The translations under genes were made by a program, and so were the position numbers. A stretch of 64,000 nt of DNA, from contig CALUFC010000009.1 of the NCBI GenBank assembly GCA_944319885.1, positions 25,370 to 89,369 of the forward strand, given 5' to 3'. Source of the DNA: an uncultured Coriobacteriaceae bacterium. Lineage in GTDB: Bacteria > Actinomycetota > Coriobacteriia > Coriobacteriales > Coriobacteriaceae. The notes under the pieces were generated by a model. That model did not search any database, was not told the DNA's origin, and saw only the letters and a list, made by a program, of their open reading frames with translations. Shown piece by piece: positions 46,799-55,449 of this stretch (within the stretch, counting starts at the first letter, position 1; each line of letters opens with the position of its first letter).

Positions 46799-46826
46799 TT
46801 GCCAGTCGATGTGCATTGAGTATACT
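46799..46826 (+). promoter_or_regulatory. Promoter of rplS
   Basis: TTGCCA (46799-46804) and TATACT (46821-46826) are spaced by 16 bases. The predicted leader of about 60 bases contains a small stem (GTGTCG with CGGCAC around 46848-46871), which may act in L19 autogenous control; that is inference. Confidence 0.7.
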
Positions 46827-46895
46827 TATTTCGTTTGTCAAACCCATGTGTCGGTCTTCGGATGCGGCACCTCTGGATTAGAGTAAGGAATTGAA

Positions 46896-47237
46896 ATGGA
46901 CTACATCCGCGCAATTGAGCGTCAGCAGATCCGCGAGGACATCCCGCAGGTCCGCGTTGGCGACAACGTCAAGGTGCACTATCGCATCAAGGAGGGCGAT
47001 CGCGAGCGCATCCAGGTCTTCCAGGGTGACGTCATTCGCATGAGCGGCGGCTCATCCCGCGAGACCTTCACAGTTCGCAAGATCTCCTTTGGCGTGGGCG
47101 TCGAGCGCACCTTCCCGCTTCACAGCCCCAAGATCGGTAAGCTCGAGGTTGTGCGCCACGGTCGTGTTCGTCGTGCCAAGCTCTACTACCTGCGCGACAA
47201 GATCGGCAAGGCTGCTCGTATTCCCGAGAAGCGCTAA
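46896..47237 (+). CDS. rplS: 50S ribosomal protein L19
   Basis: A 113-residue ribosomal protein at the subunit interface. It shows the standard [21 protein letters not shown] region and the [20 protein letters not shown] block. A TAAGGAA site precedes the ATG by six bases. It is separated from glyS by a structured region and from rnhB by a terminator, so it may form its own transcript. Confidence 0.98.
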   Translation: MDYIRAIERQQIREDIPQVRVGDNVKVHYRIKEGDRERIQVFQGDVIRMSGGSSRETFTVRKISFGVGVERTFPLHSPKIGKLEVVRHGRVRRAKLYYLRDKIGKAARIPEKR

Positions 47238-47295
47238 ACACCATTGTAGGGTGTTGTTTGCGGGCCGTCCCTTTGGGGCGGCCCCTTTCATATTG
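47237..47295 (+). terminator. Tandem stem-loops after rplS
   Basis: The first hairpin is AACACC/GGTGTT (47237-47255) followed by GTTTG. The second is GGGCCGTCCC (47262-47271) with GGGGCGGCCC (47275-47284), ten pairs with one G-T and a TTT loop, followed by CTTTCATATT. Together they look like an intrinsic terminator of moderate strength. Confidence 0.7.
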
Positions 47296-47317
47296 AGAGG
47301 GAGCCAAGGAGGCCCAT

Positions 47318-48106
47318 ATGGCCAATCAAACCTCATCCGCTTCGGCAGCGCAGATCGCCGCTGAGCTTGCGAGCGCATCTATCGAGGAGCTCGACGTCCT
47401 GCTTGCCCGCTTTCATGATGATCCGCGCGTTCAAGTGCAGAAGGCCTGTGAGCGTGCGCGTCGTCGCCGCGACAAGGAGCTCGCTGAACGCGAGCGCGTG
47501 GCGTCGATGTATGTGGCAATGGCCGAGCTGGGCGGAGACGGCGTCGTGGTGGGTGTCGACGAGGTGGGCAGGGGTTCCGTAGCCGGGCCGCTCACCGTGT
47601 GCGCCGTACAGCTGCCTTCCGAGCCGCGCATCTGGGGACTGAATGATTCCAAGAAGCTTACACCCTCGAAACGCGAGCTGCTTGCGGCGCGCATCGCCGA
47701 GGTAGCGCTCGCGATCGGCATCTGCCATGTGCCGGCCAGCGAGATCGATCGCATGGGTATGGCGCGCGCGCTGCGGCAGGCGGTCGCTGGGGCCGTGGCC
47801 GATACCGGCGTAACGCCCGACTGTGTGCTCATGGATGGCAATCCGTTGGGCGCGGTTGAACGGGAGCGCGATGTTGTGCACGGTGACGCGACGGTAGCCT
47901 GCATCGCAGCCGCTTCCATCGTTGCCAAGGTGACGCGTGACGAGCTCATGGTCGAGCTCGATGCCGAATATCCGGGCTACCATCTCGCGGAGTCGAAGGG
48001 GTATGCGTCGCCCGAACATATCGACGCCATTCGAGCGCATGGCTTGTCCGATATCCACCGCGTGAGCTTTTGCGGAAACTTCGTAGAGACGGGACGCTTG
48101 TTCTAA
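47318..48106 (+). CDS. rnhB: Ribonuclease HII
   Basis: A 262-residue nuclease that removes ribonucleotides and RNA primers from DNA. The catalytic core begins with GVDEVGRG, with D81 and E82, followed by LNDSKKL, LMDGNP and the SIVAKVTRD motif. About 75 N-terminal residues of charged helix precede the core; a similar extension occurs in Bacillus RnhB and aids substrate binding. An AAGGAGG site precedes the ATG. Confidence 0.96.
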   Translation: MANQTSSASAAQIAAELASASIEELDVLLARFHDDPRVQVQKACERARRRRDKELAERERVASMYVAMAELGGDGVVVGVDEVGRGSVAGPLTVCAVQLPSEPRIWGLNDSKKLTPSKRELLAARIAEVALAIGICHVPASEIDRMGMARALRQAVAGAVADTGVTPDCVLMDGNPLGAVERERDVVHGDATVACIAAASIVAKVTRDELMVELDAEYPGYHLAESKGYASPEHIDAIRAHGLSDIHRVSFCGNFVETGRLF

Positions 48107-48233
48107 AGCTCTTGTGTACGCCGGGCATCTGGGTCTTGCCTGTGAGCTGCCCTGTTAGAAACCTACTGTGATCGTGTGAGCTTCTTCATCATTTCGGTGA
48201 GAGTTCGCATGAGGGCTGTTGGAATGCTCTGCG

Positions 48234-48268
48234 ATGATGCATCCACCGTCAAAGGATGGAGGCATCAT
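48234..48268 (+). other. Hairpin over the yraN ribosome-binding site
   Basis: ATGATGC-ATCC (48234-48244) pairs with GGAT (48254-48257) and GCATCAT (48262-48268). The bulge and 3' arm contain the GGAGG ribosome site (48258-48262) and the first two bases of the yraN ATG, so folding would hide the start site. Confidence 0.5.
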
Positions 48269-48755
48269 GGGTAGTACCTGGAACGATCACGGATTGGTTC
48301 AATCGTCTGCAGCGGATGCTTGGCAAGATGAGGGCGTCGATATCGATGATGCGTATCCGTCCATGATCGAGTCGTTCACACCGCACGAGTTGGGTGCCCT
48401 CGGTGAAACGCTCGCGCTCGCCTACCTCGATCATCGTGGCTACGAGGTGCTGCAACACGGGTATCGCTGCGTGGAGGGCGAAGCAGATTTTGTTGCCTAT
48501 GATCATGCGGCCGAGATGCTTGTGCTGGTCGAGGTGAAGAGCCGACGCGCGCGAAGCGATGATGACGACCTGTATCCAGAAGAGGCGGTAAACGCCGCGA
48601 AGCGAAATCGCTATCGGCGTATTGCCTCGTGCTATCTCATGGATCACTTTCCGGTGCAGGCAATTCGATTCGATGTCATCGGCATTACGTTCAAACAGGG
48701 CCAGCTCGCTCGTATCGAACACATCCACGACGCCTTCGAATGGGGCGCCGAGTAA
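48267..48755 (+). CDS. YraN family (UPF0102) endonuclease-like protein
   Basis: A 162-residue protein. The UPF0102 core starts near residue 50 with GALGETLALAYL and contains the nuclease-like E...D...EVK pattern (GEADFVAYD and LVLVEVKSR). About 45 extra N-terminal residues are acidic. The family has a PD-(D/E)xK fold; function is unsettled. The ATG at 48267 has GGAGG four bases upstream. It is coupled to comM (TAATG) and sits in the usual rnhB-yraN-comM-dprA neighbourhood. Confidence 0.87.
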   Translation: MGSTWNDHGLVQSSAADAWQDEGVDIDDAYPSMIESFTPHELGALGETLALAYLDHRGYEVLQHGYRCVEGEADFVAYDHAAEMLVLVEVKSRRARSDDDDLYPEEAVNAAKRNRYRRIASCYLMDHFPVQAIRFDVIGITFKQGQLARIEHIHDAFEWGAE

Positions 48756-50224
48756 TGGAGCGCACGATGTTCGCGGTGCATGCGGCGTTCATTCGTGGGG
48801 TCGAGGCGCAGCATGTGGCGGTTGAGGTGTCGCTCGCGGGAGGCATACCCTCTATGTCTATCGTGGGGATGGCCGATTCGGTTGTACTCGAGGCGCGATC
48901 TCGTGTGCGGTGCGCGCTGCGTGCGGCGGGTTATACCGTCCCGCGGAAGAGCATCACGGTTAACCTTGCGCCGGGAAATGTCCGTAAGACGGGTTCGGGT
49001 TTTGATCTCCCTATCGCGGTGGCCTTGTTGGCAGCATCAGGTCAGATTCCGGCGGAGGCCCTCGATGGTGCGCTGTTCGTAGGCGAGCTCGCGCTCGACG
49101 GGTCGATCAGCTCGATTCCCGGCGACATTGCGTTTCAGGTGCTTGCGCGCGAGATGGGCCTCAAGCTCGTGGGAGCGTGCGGTACGCACATCGTGCTCGA
49201 TGGCTGCGAGGTATATGGACTCTCCACCTTGGCTGACCTTCGCATGGATGTCTGTTCTATGCCGCAGGTGCCGATGAAGCAGGTTGGGCACGCGCTCGCG
49301 TTTCGTCCTCATCTCGACTATGTGGATGTCGTGGGACAGGAGATGGCAAAGCGCGGCATGATGATCGCCGCCACGGGGGATCTCGGTGTGCTTATGGTGG
49401 GGGCGCCAGGATCTGGCAAGTCGATGCTTGCTCAGCGCATCTGCGGGATCATGCCGCCTATCGAAGACGCCGTGCTGCAAGACGCCCTGTGCATCCATTC
49501 TGTTGCGGGGGAGCCGCTCGACGGCCTGCTTCGGGGAGAGCGGCCGTTCCGCAACCCGCATCATAGCATCTCAGCAGCAGGTCTTCTCGGTGGCGGGCGC
49601 CCCGTCCGTCCGGGGGAGATCAGCCTTGCGCACGGTGGCGCGCTGTTTCTCGATGAGATTGCCGAGTTCTCACCGAGTGTGCTCCAGGGGCTCAGGCAGC
49701 CAATGGAGGAACAGGTGGTGCGCATCGTGCGTGTGAGCGGCGTGTACGCATTTCCTGCGTCATTTCAGCTGATCGCGGCATGCAATCCTTGCCCATGCGG
49801 GTTTTTGGGAGACCGCGAGCGGGCCTGCACGTGCTCGCCGCAGGCCGTGGCACGCTACCAGGCGCGCATGGGTGGTCCGCTCATCGACAGGATCGATCTT
49901 GTCATTCCCGTAACCCGGCCCGATGCAAAGCTCATCGTGAACGGCGCTGAAGGCATGTCTAGCTCTGAGATGAAACGCACGGTTGAGCAGGGGAGGGAGT
50001 TTCGTGGATGGCGGCTTGAGCGCACCGAAGATCGGGAGGTGCTATCTCACGATGCCCGTGCGGCATTGCTCGCGATCGCAAAGGCAAAGAAGCTCACGGC
50101 GCGTGGCATTGCAAGCTTGGTGCGCATCGCGCGGGCGATCGCCGACATGGCGCAGTGCGAGGCCCTTGCACGCGAGCATTTGCTCGAGGCGTCGTTATTC
50201 CACGGGGGTGAACGAGAGCAATGA
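48755..50224 (+). CDS. comM: YifB/ComM family Mg-chelatase-like AAA+ ATPase
   Basis: A 489-residue protein. The N-terminal Lon-substrate-like domain (about 1-180) precedes an AAA+ domain with Walker A GAPGSGKS near 217 and Walker B ALFLDEIAEF. A C-terminal helical domain has a CPCGFLGD zinc-like segment. In naturally competent bacteria ComM is a branch-migration helicase for integrating incoming DNA. The ATG overlaps the yraN stop; longer starts run inside yraN. It is followed by dprA with an ATGA overlap. Confidence 0.92.
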   Translation: MERTMFAVHAAFIRGVEAQHVAVEVSLAGGIPSMSIVGMADSVVLEARSRVRCALRAAGYTVPRKSITVNLAPGNVRKTGSGFDLPIAVALLAASGQIPAEALDGALFVGELALDGSISSIPGDIAFQVLAREMGLKLVGACGTHIVLDGCEVYGLSTLADLRMDVCSMPQVPMKQVGHALAFRPHLDYVDVVGQEMAKRGMMIAATGDLGVLMVGAPGSGKSMLAQRICGIMPPIEDAVLQDALCIHSVAGEPLDGLLRGERPFRNPHHSISAAGLLGGGRPVRPGEISLAHGGALFLDEIAEFSPSVLQGLRQPMEEQVVRIVRVSGVYAFPASFQLIAACNPCPCGFLGDRERACTCSPQAVARYQARMGGPLIDRIDLVIPVTRPDAKLIVNGAEGMSSSEMKRTVEQGREFRGWRLERTEDREVLSHDARAALLAIAKAKKLTARGIASLVRIARAIADMAQCEALAREHLLEASLFHGGEREQ

Positions 50225-51147
50225 CGCATTCTGTGGCGCGCATCATGATCGAGATTGATAGTCCTTGGTATCCCGAGAAACTCAAGCGCCTTCCGAGCCC
50301 ACCGCCGCGGCTCTTTGCGCGCGGGAATCCCGACGTGCTTTCCGAGCCCTGTCTCTCGGTGATAGGTACGCGCCATCCTACGCCGTATGGCGAGGCGATC
50401 ACCGAGATGGCGGCGCGTATCGCTGCCGATGCGGGGCTGCACGTGGTTGCCGGAGGCGCCATTGGGTGCGATCAGCTTGCGGGTATGGAGGCGCTTCGAT
50501 GCGGGGCGAAGCACATCGTCGTCTTGGGTAGCGGGGCGGATGTCGTGTATCCCCGTACATCTGCCAGGCTTATCGACGATACGCTCGAACGCGGCGGCGC
50601 GGTCATCTCGCTCGAGCCATGGGGAACCCAGCCTATGCGGTACACGTTTCCCAAACGCAACCGCGTGATTGCAGCGTTGTCCGATGCCGTGTTCATAGCG
50701 GAGGCGGGTATGCCTTCAGGGACCTTCAGCACGGCGGAGTGCGCGATGCAGATCGGTCACGAAGTGCTCGTTGCTCCCGGGTCTATTTTCTCTCCCATGT
50801 CGCTCGGTTCGAACTACCTCATTGCCAACGGAGCAACCTGTATCGGTGACGAGGAGGCGCTCGAGGTGGCAATCTCGCGCATCTATGGTCGCCTGAGGCG
50901 CTTCCGTCAGAAGGCAGCGCATGCGGCGACTATGAGCGGGGAGGAACGCCGCGTGGTCGATGCGCTTATCGCATCTCCCATGCGCATGGAGGAAATCGCA
51001 TCAATGCTTCGACGCGACGTACTCGGCACCATGGAGCTCGTTGGCTCAATGGAGATCGATGGTGCCATCGAGCGCCTGCCGGATGGCAGGTTCGCTGCTT
51101 CCAAGGAGACTCTTCACGCACAGACTTCCATCGGTCAGAATAGGTGA
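50221..51147 (+). CDS. dprA: DNA processing protein DprA
   Basis: A 308-residue protein that binds incoming single-stranded DNA and loads RecA during transformation. The Rossmann-like core has the VIGTRHPTPYG motif at about 42-52 and GAIGCDQLAGMEAL near 80, with PKRNRVIAALSDAVFI and GSNYLIANGA further on. A winged-helix region with EERRVVDALIASPM closes the protein. Together with comM it suggests, but does not prove, competence. Confidence 0.92.
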   Translation: MTHSVARIMIEIDSPWYPEKLKRLPSPPPRLFARGNPDVLSEPCLSVIGTRHPTPYGEAITEMAARIAADAGLHVVAGGAIGCDQLAGMEALRCGAKHIVVLGSGADVVYPRTSARLIDDTLERGGAVISLEPWGTQPMRYTFPKRNRVIAALSDAVFIAEAGMPSGTFSTAECAMQIGHEVLVAPGSIFSPMSLGSNYLIANGATCIGDEEALEVAISRIYGRLRRFRQKAAHAATMSGEERRVVDALIASPMRMEEIASMLRRDVLGTMELVGSMEIDGAIERLPDGRFAASKETLHAQTSIGQNR

Positions 51148-51172
51148 GTTGAAACGACTGAATGGAGTGACG

Positions 51173-52522
51173 ATGATGCAGCGAGAAGATGTATCGGTTA
51201 TTGGTGGCGGGCTTGCAGGTTCTGAGTGCGCGCTGCAACTTGCAGCTCGTGGCGTGCCGGTGAGACTCTATGAGATGCGGCCTGTCCAGTCATCGCCTGC
51301 GCACCACACCGATCATCTGGCCGAGCTCGTCTGCTCCAACTCGCTTAAGGCAACGCGTATCGATTCAGCTGCCGGCCTGCTCAAGGAGGAGCTGCATCGC
51401 ATGGGTTCTTATCTGCTCGCGTGCGCCGAGGAGGCGGCCGTTCCGGCGGGCGGAGCCCTTGCCGTCGATCGTGAGGCATTCTCCCGGCTCGTTGAGCAGC
51501 GCGTGCGCGAACAGGACCTCATCACCGTGGTGCGCGAGGAGGTTTCCCATATCCCAGAGGGCCGTGTGGTGATTGCGGCGGGACCGCTTTGCTCGCAGGC
51601 GCTTGCCGATGAGGTGCTGAAGCTTGTCGGCGGAAGCGCCCTCTCGTTTTTCGATGCCGCAGCGCCCATTGTCGATGCCTCGACGCTCGACTTCGATGTG
51701 CTGTTTTCGCAGTCGCGCTACGAGCAGGGAGGGGAGGGCGACTATCTCAACGCGCCCATGAACAAGGAAGAGTACGAGGCGTTCATCGACGCCCTGCTTG
51801 CAGCAGACCGGGTGGTTGCCAAGGAGTTCGAGCAGCGGGATCTCTTCCAGGCATGCCAGCCCATCGAGGAGATTGCCCGCGCTGGCCGCGATGCCGCACG
51901 CTTCGGTGCGATGAAGCCCGTCGGTCTCACCGATCCTCGGTCTGGCCGCCGTCCGTGGGCGGCGGTGCAGCTGCGCGCTGAGAATCGCGAGCGCACTGCC
52001 TATAACCTGGTGGGCTTCCAGACAAATCTCACGTTCCCTGAGCAGCGCCGTGTGTTCCGCATGATTCCGGGGCTCGATCACGCCGAGTTTTTCCGTTACG
52101 GCGTCATGCATCGCAACACGTTCATCGACTCGCCGCGCTCGGTGGATGCAACGTTCAAGATTCCTGGTACGAGCGTTCGGTTGGCAGGACAGATCAGCGG
52201 CACGGAGGGGTATGTCGAAGCGATCGCCTCCGGTTTGCTCGCTGCGCTCAACACCTACGCCGAGCTTATGGGCGCGCCGGCGGTCGAGCTTCCCAGGACA
52301 GGCGCGCTCGGCTCGCTCGTGGCCTATGCCACCAACCCTGAAACCAATCCCTATCAGCCCATGCATGTGAACTTCGGCATCGTGCCGCCGCTTGCAGATG
52401 GTGTTCGCCGTAGCAAGCGCGACCGCTATCGTGCCTATGCCGATCGTGCGCTGGCAGATATGGACGCCTATCTCGCCACGCGGGGCGATCTCTTCGAGGG
52501 ACGTGCAGCTTGTGGCGCTTGA
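51173..52522 (+). CDS. trmFO: Methylenetetrahydrofolate-tRNA-(uracil54-C5)-methyltransferase TrmFO
   Basis: A 449-residue FAD enzyme that makes T54 in tRNA using methylene-THF. The FAD-binding GGGLAGSE is at about 12-19. HTDHLAELVCSNSLKA and the later PMHVNFGIVPPL motif are characteristic, and the catalytic cysteine is expected in the LVCSNS segment. Two adjacent ATGs (51173 and 51176) follow a GGAG site. The family is common in Firmicutes and rare in classical actinomycetes. It overlaps xerC. Confidence 0.95.
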   Translation: MMQREDVSVIGGGLAGSECALQLAARGVPVRLYEMRPVQSSPAHHTDHLAELVCSNSLKATRIDSAAGLLKEELHRMGSYLLACAEEAAVPAGGALAVDREAFSRLVEQRVREQDLITVVREEVSHIPEGRVVIAAGPLCSQALADEVLKLVGGSALSFFDAAAPIVDASTLDFDVLFSQSRYEQGGEGDYLNAPMNKEEYEAFIDALLAADRVVAKEFEQRDLFQACQPIEEIARAGRDAARFGAMKPVGLTDPRSGRRPWAAVQLRAENRERTAYNLVGFQTNLTFPEQRRVFRMIPGLDHAEFFRYGVMHRNTFIDSPRSVDATFKIPGTSVRLAGQISGTEGYVEAIASGLLAALNTYAELMGAPAVELPRTGALGSLVAYATNPETNPYQPMHVNFGIVPPLADGVRRSKRDRYRAYADRALADMDAYLATRGDLFEGRAACGA

Positions 52523-53453
52523 GGTCGATGAGAGCTTCCTCGATGCGCTCGATGGATTCATAGCCTATATCGCGGGAGTAGAGGGCTTGTCTCCCGAGAC
52601 GGTTCGCGCGTATGGGAGTCATCTCGAGGCCTATGGTGCCTGGGCGCATAGGGCCGGTGTTCATGCGCTCGATCCTGAGATGCCCGAGCTTCGGCACTAT
52701 CTCGCCGATCTTCGAAATGCTGGATATGCGCCGCGCACGATATCCGCCCATCTCTCGGCGCTCCGCACGTTTGCCCGCTGGCTCAAGCTCGAGGGGATCT
52801 CGGATCCCAAGGCCGTCTTCTCGCTCGTCACGCCGAAGATTCCTCGGAATCTGCCCAAGACGGTCACGGCATCGCAGATGGAGGCATTGCTTGATGCTCC
52901 CGATACCGCAACGCCCGAGGGCGTGCGCGATGCGGCGATCCTGGAGTTGTTCTACGCCACCGGCGCGCGTATCTCCGAGCTTTCGCGACTAGATATAGAA
53001 GATCTGCATGTAGGCAATAAGACCGTGCGACTCTTCGGCAAGGGTTCGAAGGAGCGCATCGTGCCGCTTTATCGCAGGGCATTGGAGAAGGTTCTGCGCT
53101 ATCTTGAGACGGGGCGGCCGGTATTGCTCGCGGCTGCGGGGCGCACGGAGACACTTGGTGCACGGCGACCGCTTTTCATCTCTGCGCGAGGCAACCGGAT
53201 GGATGCCAACGCCATCCGCTACCGGTTTAAGACGCTTGCGCGCAAAGCGGGCATCCCGCATGACATCTCGCCGCACGCCATGCGACACACCTTCGCTACC
53301 GACCTGCTTGCCGGCGGAGCGGACCTGCGCAGCGTCCAGGAGCTGCTGGGTCACGCAAGCCTCTCGACAACCCAAATCTACACCCATCTCACGCCGGATC
53401 GCCTGAAATCCGCCGTTGCGCAGGCGCATCCGCGTGCAGATAGCCCGAAATGA
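52512..53453 (+). CDS. xerC: Tyrosine recombinase XerC-like
   Basis: A 313-residue site-specific recombinase. A core-binding SAM-like domain is at about 5-95. The catalytic domain has R153 in TGARISEL, K180 in GKGSKE, H255 and R258 in PHAMRHT, H281 in LGHAS, and nucleophile Y290 in IYTH, so the set is complete. Position between trmFO and rpsB matches the chromosomal XerC of Firmicutes rather than an integrase. The GTG at 52512 has GAGGG eleven bases upstream; GTG at 52503 is an alternative. Confidence 0.9.
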   Translation: MALEVDESFLDALDGFIAYIAGVEGLSPETVRAYGSHLEAYGAWAHRAGVHALDPEMPELRHYLADLRNAGYAPRTISAHLSALRTFARWLKLEGISDPKAVFSLVTPKIPRNLPKTVTASQMEALLDAPDTATPEGVRDAAILELFYATGARISELSRLDIEDLHVGNKTVRLFGKGSKERIVPLYRRALEKVLRYLETGRPVLLAAAGRTETLGARRPLFISARGNRMDANAIRYRFKTLARKAGIPHDISPHAMRHTFATDLLAGGADLRSVQELLGHASLSTTQIYTHLTPDRLKSAVAQAHPRADSPK

Positions 53454-53640
53454 GAAGATTTCTCTGCGTTGCTGCATGACGGAAGATTTCCTGCTATCAT
53501 TCATCAGGTTGCCACGTGGCAACATGCAGTATCACACACGCGCGGCTACTCTCTTGCCGTGGTGCCCCGGTATCGGTAGCAAGGAACGGGGTGGCCAAGA
53601 GGGGATGACACCGCGCGGAGGCAAACCACAGGAGGTTTAC
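53454..53640 (+). promoter_or_regulatory. rpsB leader with a 16-base palindrome
   Basis: A -10-like TATCAT (53495-53500) is followed by the perfect palindrome GTTGCCACGTGGCAAC (53508-53523), close to the predicted transcript start. Further on, CCCCG and CGGGG arms (53567-53593 region) can form a second stem before the AGGAGG site. This may be an S2 autoregulatory leader or an operator; no named family is assigned. Confidence 0.5.
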
Positions 53641-54405
53641 ATGGCTACCAAGATCAACATCCGCACCCTGCTCGAGGCTGGCTGCCACTTCGGTCACCAG
53701 ACCCGCCGCTGGAACCCCAAGATGAAGCCGTTCATCTTCGGTGAGCGCAACGGCATCTACATCCTCGACCTCAAGCAGACCATCATGAACGCCGACCAGG
53801 CGTACACCTTCCTGCGCAACGCCGCCAAGACCGGCAAGGTGCTCTTCGTTGGCACCAAGAAGCAGGCTCAGGAGCCCGTCAAGGCTGCTGCCGAGCGCGC
53901 CGGCATGCCCTACATCAACCAGCGCTGGCTGGGCGGCATGCTCACCAACTTCGTGACCATCCGTTCGCGCATCAACCGCATGGAGGAGCTCGAGGCCATG
54001 GTTGCCGATGGTTCCATGGCGCTGCGCGGCAAGAAGGAGCAGGCGGTGCTCGGCAAGGAGCTCGCCAAACTTCAGAACAACCTCGGTGGCGCCCGTGACC
54101 TCAAGGGCCTGCCGTCGGCGCTCTTCGTGATCGACACCAAGCGCGAGGAGAACGCCATCAAGGAGGCCCGTCGCCTCAACATCCCCGTGATCGCCCTCAT
54201 CGACACCAACTCCGATCCGGACGAGGTCTTCGAGAACGGCATCGGCATCCCCTGCAACGATGACGCCATCTCCGCGGTGACCCTCATGTGCGAGCTCATG
54301 GCCGACGCCTGCCTCGCCGGCACCGGTAAGGAGCAGATCTCCGAGGCCGAGATGGCTGCTGAGGCTCCCGCTGCCGAGGCTGCAACCGAGGCTGCCGCTG
54401 AGTAG
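53641..54405 (+). CDS. rpsB: 30S ribosomal protein S2
   Basis: A 254-residue ribosomal protein. The N-terminal LLEAGCHFGHQTRRWNPKM and later QRWLGGMLTNF and PDEVFENGIGIPCNDDA segments are standard. The C-terminus has an Ala/Glu-rich tail. CAGGAGG lies about six bases before the ATG; a longer in-frame start overlaps xerC and is rejected. It leads the rpsB-tsf pair. Confidence 0.98.
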   Translation: MATKINIRTLLEAGCHFGHQTRRWNPKMKPFIFGERNGIYILDLKQTIMNADQAYTFLRNAAKTGKVLFVGTKKQAQEPVKAAAERAGMPYINQRWLGGMLTNFVTIRSRINRMEELEAMVADGSMALRGKKEQAVLGKELAKLQNNLGGARDLKGLPSALFVIDTKREENAIKEARRLNIPVIALIDTNSDPDEVFENGIGIPCNDDAISAVTLMCELMADACLAGTGKEQISEAEMAAEAPAAEAATEAAAE

Positions 54406-54448
54406 GAATCGTCTGTTTCGAGACACGTTATTAGTGAAAGGAGCCATC

Positions 54449-55321
54449 ATGGCCCAGATCACCGCCGCAATGGTCAAGCAGCTCCGTGAGCTCACCGACT
54501 CCCCGATGATGGAGTGCAAGAAGGCGCTCGTCGAGGCCGACGGCGACATGGACGCCGCGGTTGACGTCCTGCGTAAGAACGGTCTTGCCGCTGCCGCCAA
54601 GAAGGCTGGCCGTGCAACCAACGAGGGTGCCGTCGCTGCGTACGTCTCCGACGACGCCACGCTTGGCGCGCTCGTCGAGGTTGCCTGCGAGACCGACTTC
54701 GTGGGCTCCAACCCCAAGTTCACCGGCTTTGCTGCCAGCGTTGCCAAGTGCGCCGCTGAGAACGAGCCTGCCGACGTCGAGGCGCTGCTTGCCTGCGATA
54801 TGGACGGCGAGACCGTCGAGGCGGGTCTCACCGAGCTCATCCACATCATCGGCGAGAACATGAAGCTCGTCCGCTTCGCGGTGCGCAAGCCCGCTCACGG
54901 CGCCGTTGCCAGCTACATCCACATGGGCGGCAAGATCGGCGTGCTCGTTGAGTTCGCCTTCGAGAAGCCCGAGACCGCTTCCACCGACGCCTTCAAGGCA
55001 TTCGCCCATGACGTCGCGATGCAGGTTGCTGCCACCGCGCCTATCTGCGCTGTTCGCGAGGATGTGCCAGCCGAGACTGTCGAGCATGAGGTCGCTATCT
55101 ACAAGGCGCAGGCTGCCGAGTCCGGTAAGCCCGAGGCCATCCAGGAGAAGATGGCTGTTGGCCGTCTGGAGAAGTTCTACAAGGGCGTCGTGCTGAACGA
55201 GCAGGAGTTTATCAAGGATTCCAGCCTTACCATCTCCAAGTACGCTGCCAAGGTGTCCAAGGAGGTCGGCGACACCATCACGATCACCGGCTTCGATCGT
55301 CTTGCTCACGGCGAGGCCTAA
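54449..55321 (+). CDS. tsf: Translation elongation factor Ts
   Basis: A 290-residue nucleotide exchange factor for EF-Tu. It has the N-terminal UBA-like helix set ([19 protein letters not shown]), the [10 protein letters not shown] motif near residue 80, and a C-terminal dimerisation region. AAAGGAG is five bases before the ATG at 54449; an in-frame ATG 15 bases earlier lies before this site. A strong terminator follows. Confidence 0.98.
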   Translation: MAQITAAMVKQLRELTDSPMMECKKALVEADGDMDAAVDVLRKNGLAAAAKKAGRATNEGAVAAYVSDDATLGALVEVACETDFVGSNPKFTGFAASVAKCAAENEPADVEALLACDMDGETVEAGLTELIHIIGENMKLVRFAVRKPAHGAVASYIHMGGKIGVLVEFAFEKPETASTDAFKAFAHDVAMQVAATAPICAVREDVPAETVEHEVAIYKAQAAESGKPEAIQEKMAVGRLEKFYKGVVLNEQEFIKDSSLTISKYAAKVSKEVGDTITITGFDRLAHGEA

Positions 55322-55355
55322 GACATCGCTTCGCTGGCAAGCGCTATGAACGTAC

Positions 55356-55391
55356 GCAGGCTGTGGGTTTACACCGACAGCCTGCTTTTTT
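55356..55391 (+). terminator. Rho-independent terminator after tsf
   Basis: A perfect nine-base-pair stem, GCAGGCTGT (55356-55364) with ACAGCCTGC (55377-55385), twelve-base loop, is followed directly by six Ts. It ends the rpsB-tsf transcript. Confidence 0.92.
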
Positions 55392-55449
55392 ACGGGTCGA
55401 TTCTGCTTCTTTGCTAGAATGGATGAAGTTTCGACAAAAGGAGGATATC

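Larger units (their letters stand above)
46575..46895. other. 322-base intergenic region before rplS with two stem-loops and a promoter
   Basis: This is the longest gene-free stretch in the window and its right half is AT-rich compared with its surroundings. It holds a stem-loop after glyS (46582-46618), a strong inverted repeat (46676-46716) and the rplS promoter (46799-46826). I see no convincing gene; a short open frame at 46613-46819 lacks a ribosome site and family resemblance. Confidence 0.7.

Noticed and set aside
46613..46819. A possible small protein gene of 68 codons before rplS
   Set aside because: It runs through the inverted repeat and promoter, has no ribosome site, and resembles no family.
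52512..53453. Integrase of a mobile element
   Set aside because: The tyrosine recombinase sits in the conserved trmFO-rpsB neighbourhood, has no flanking repeats or tRNA, and fits chromosomal XerC.
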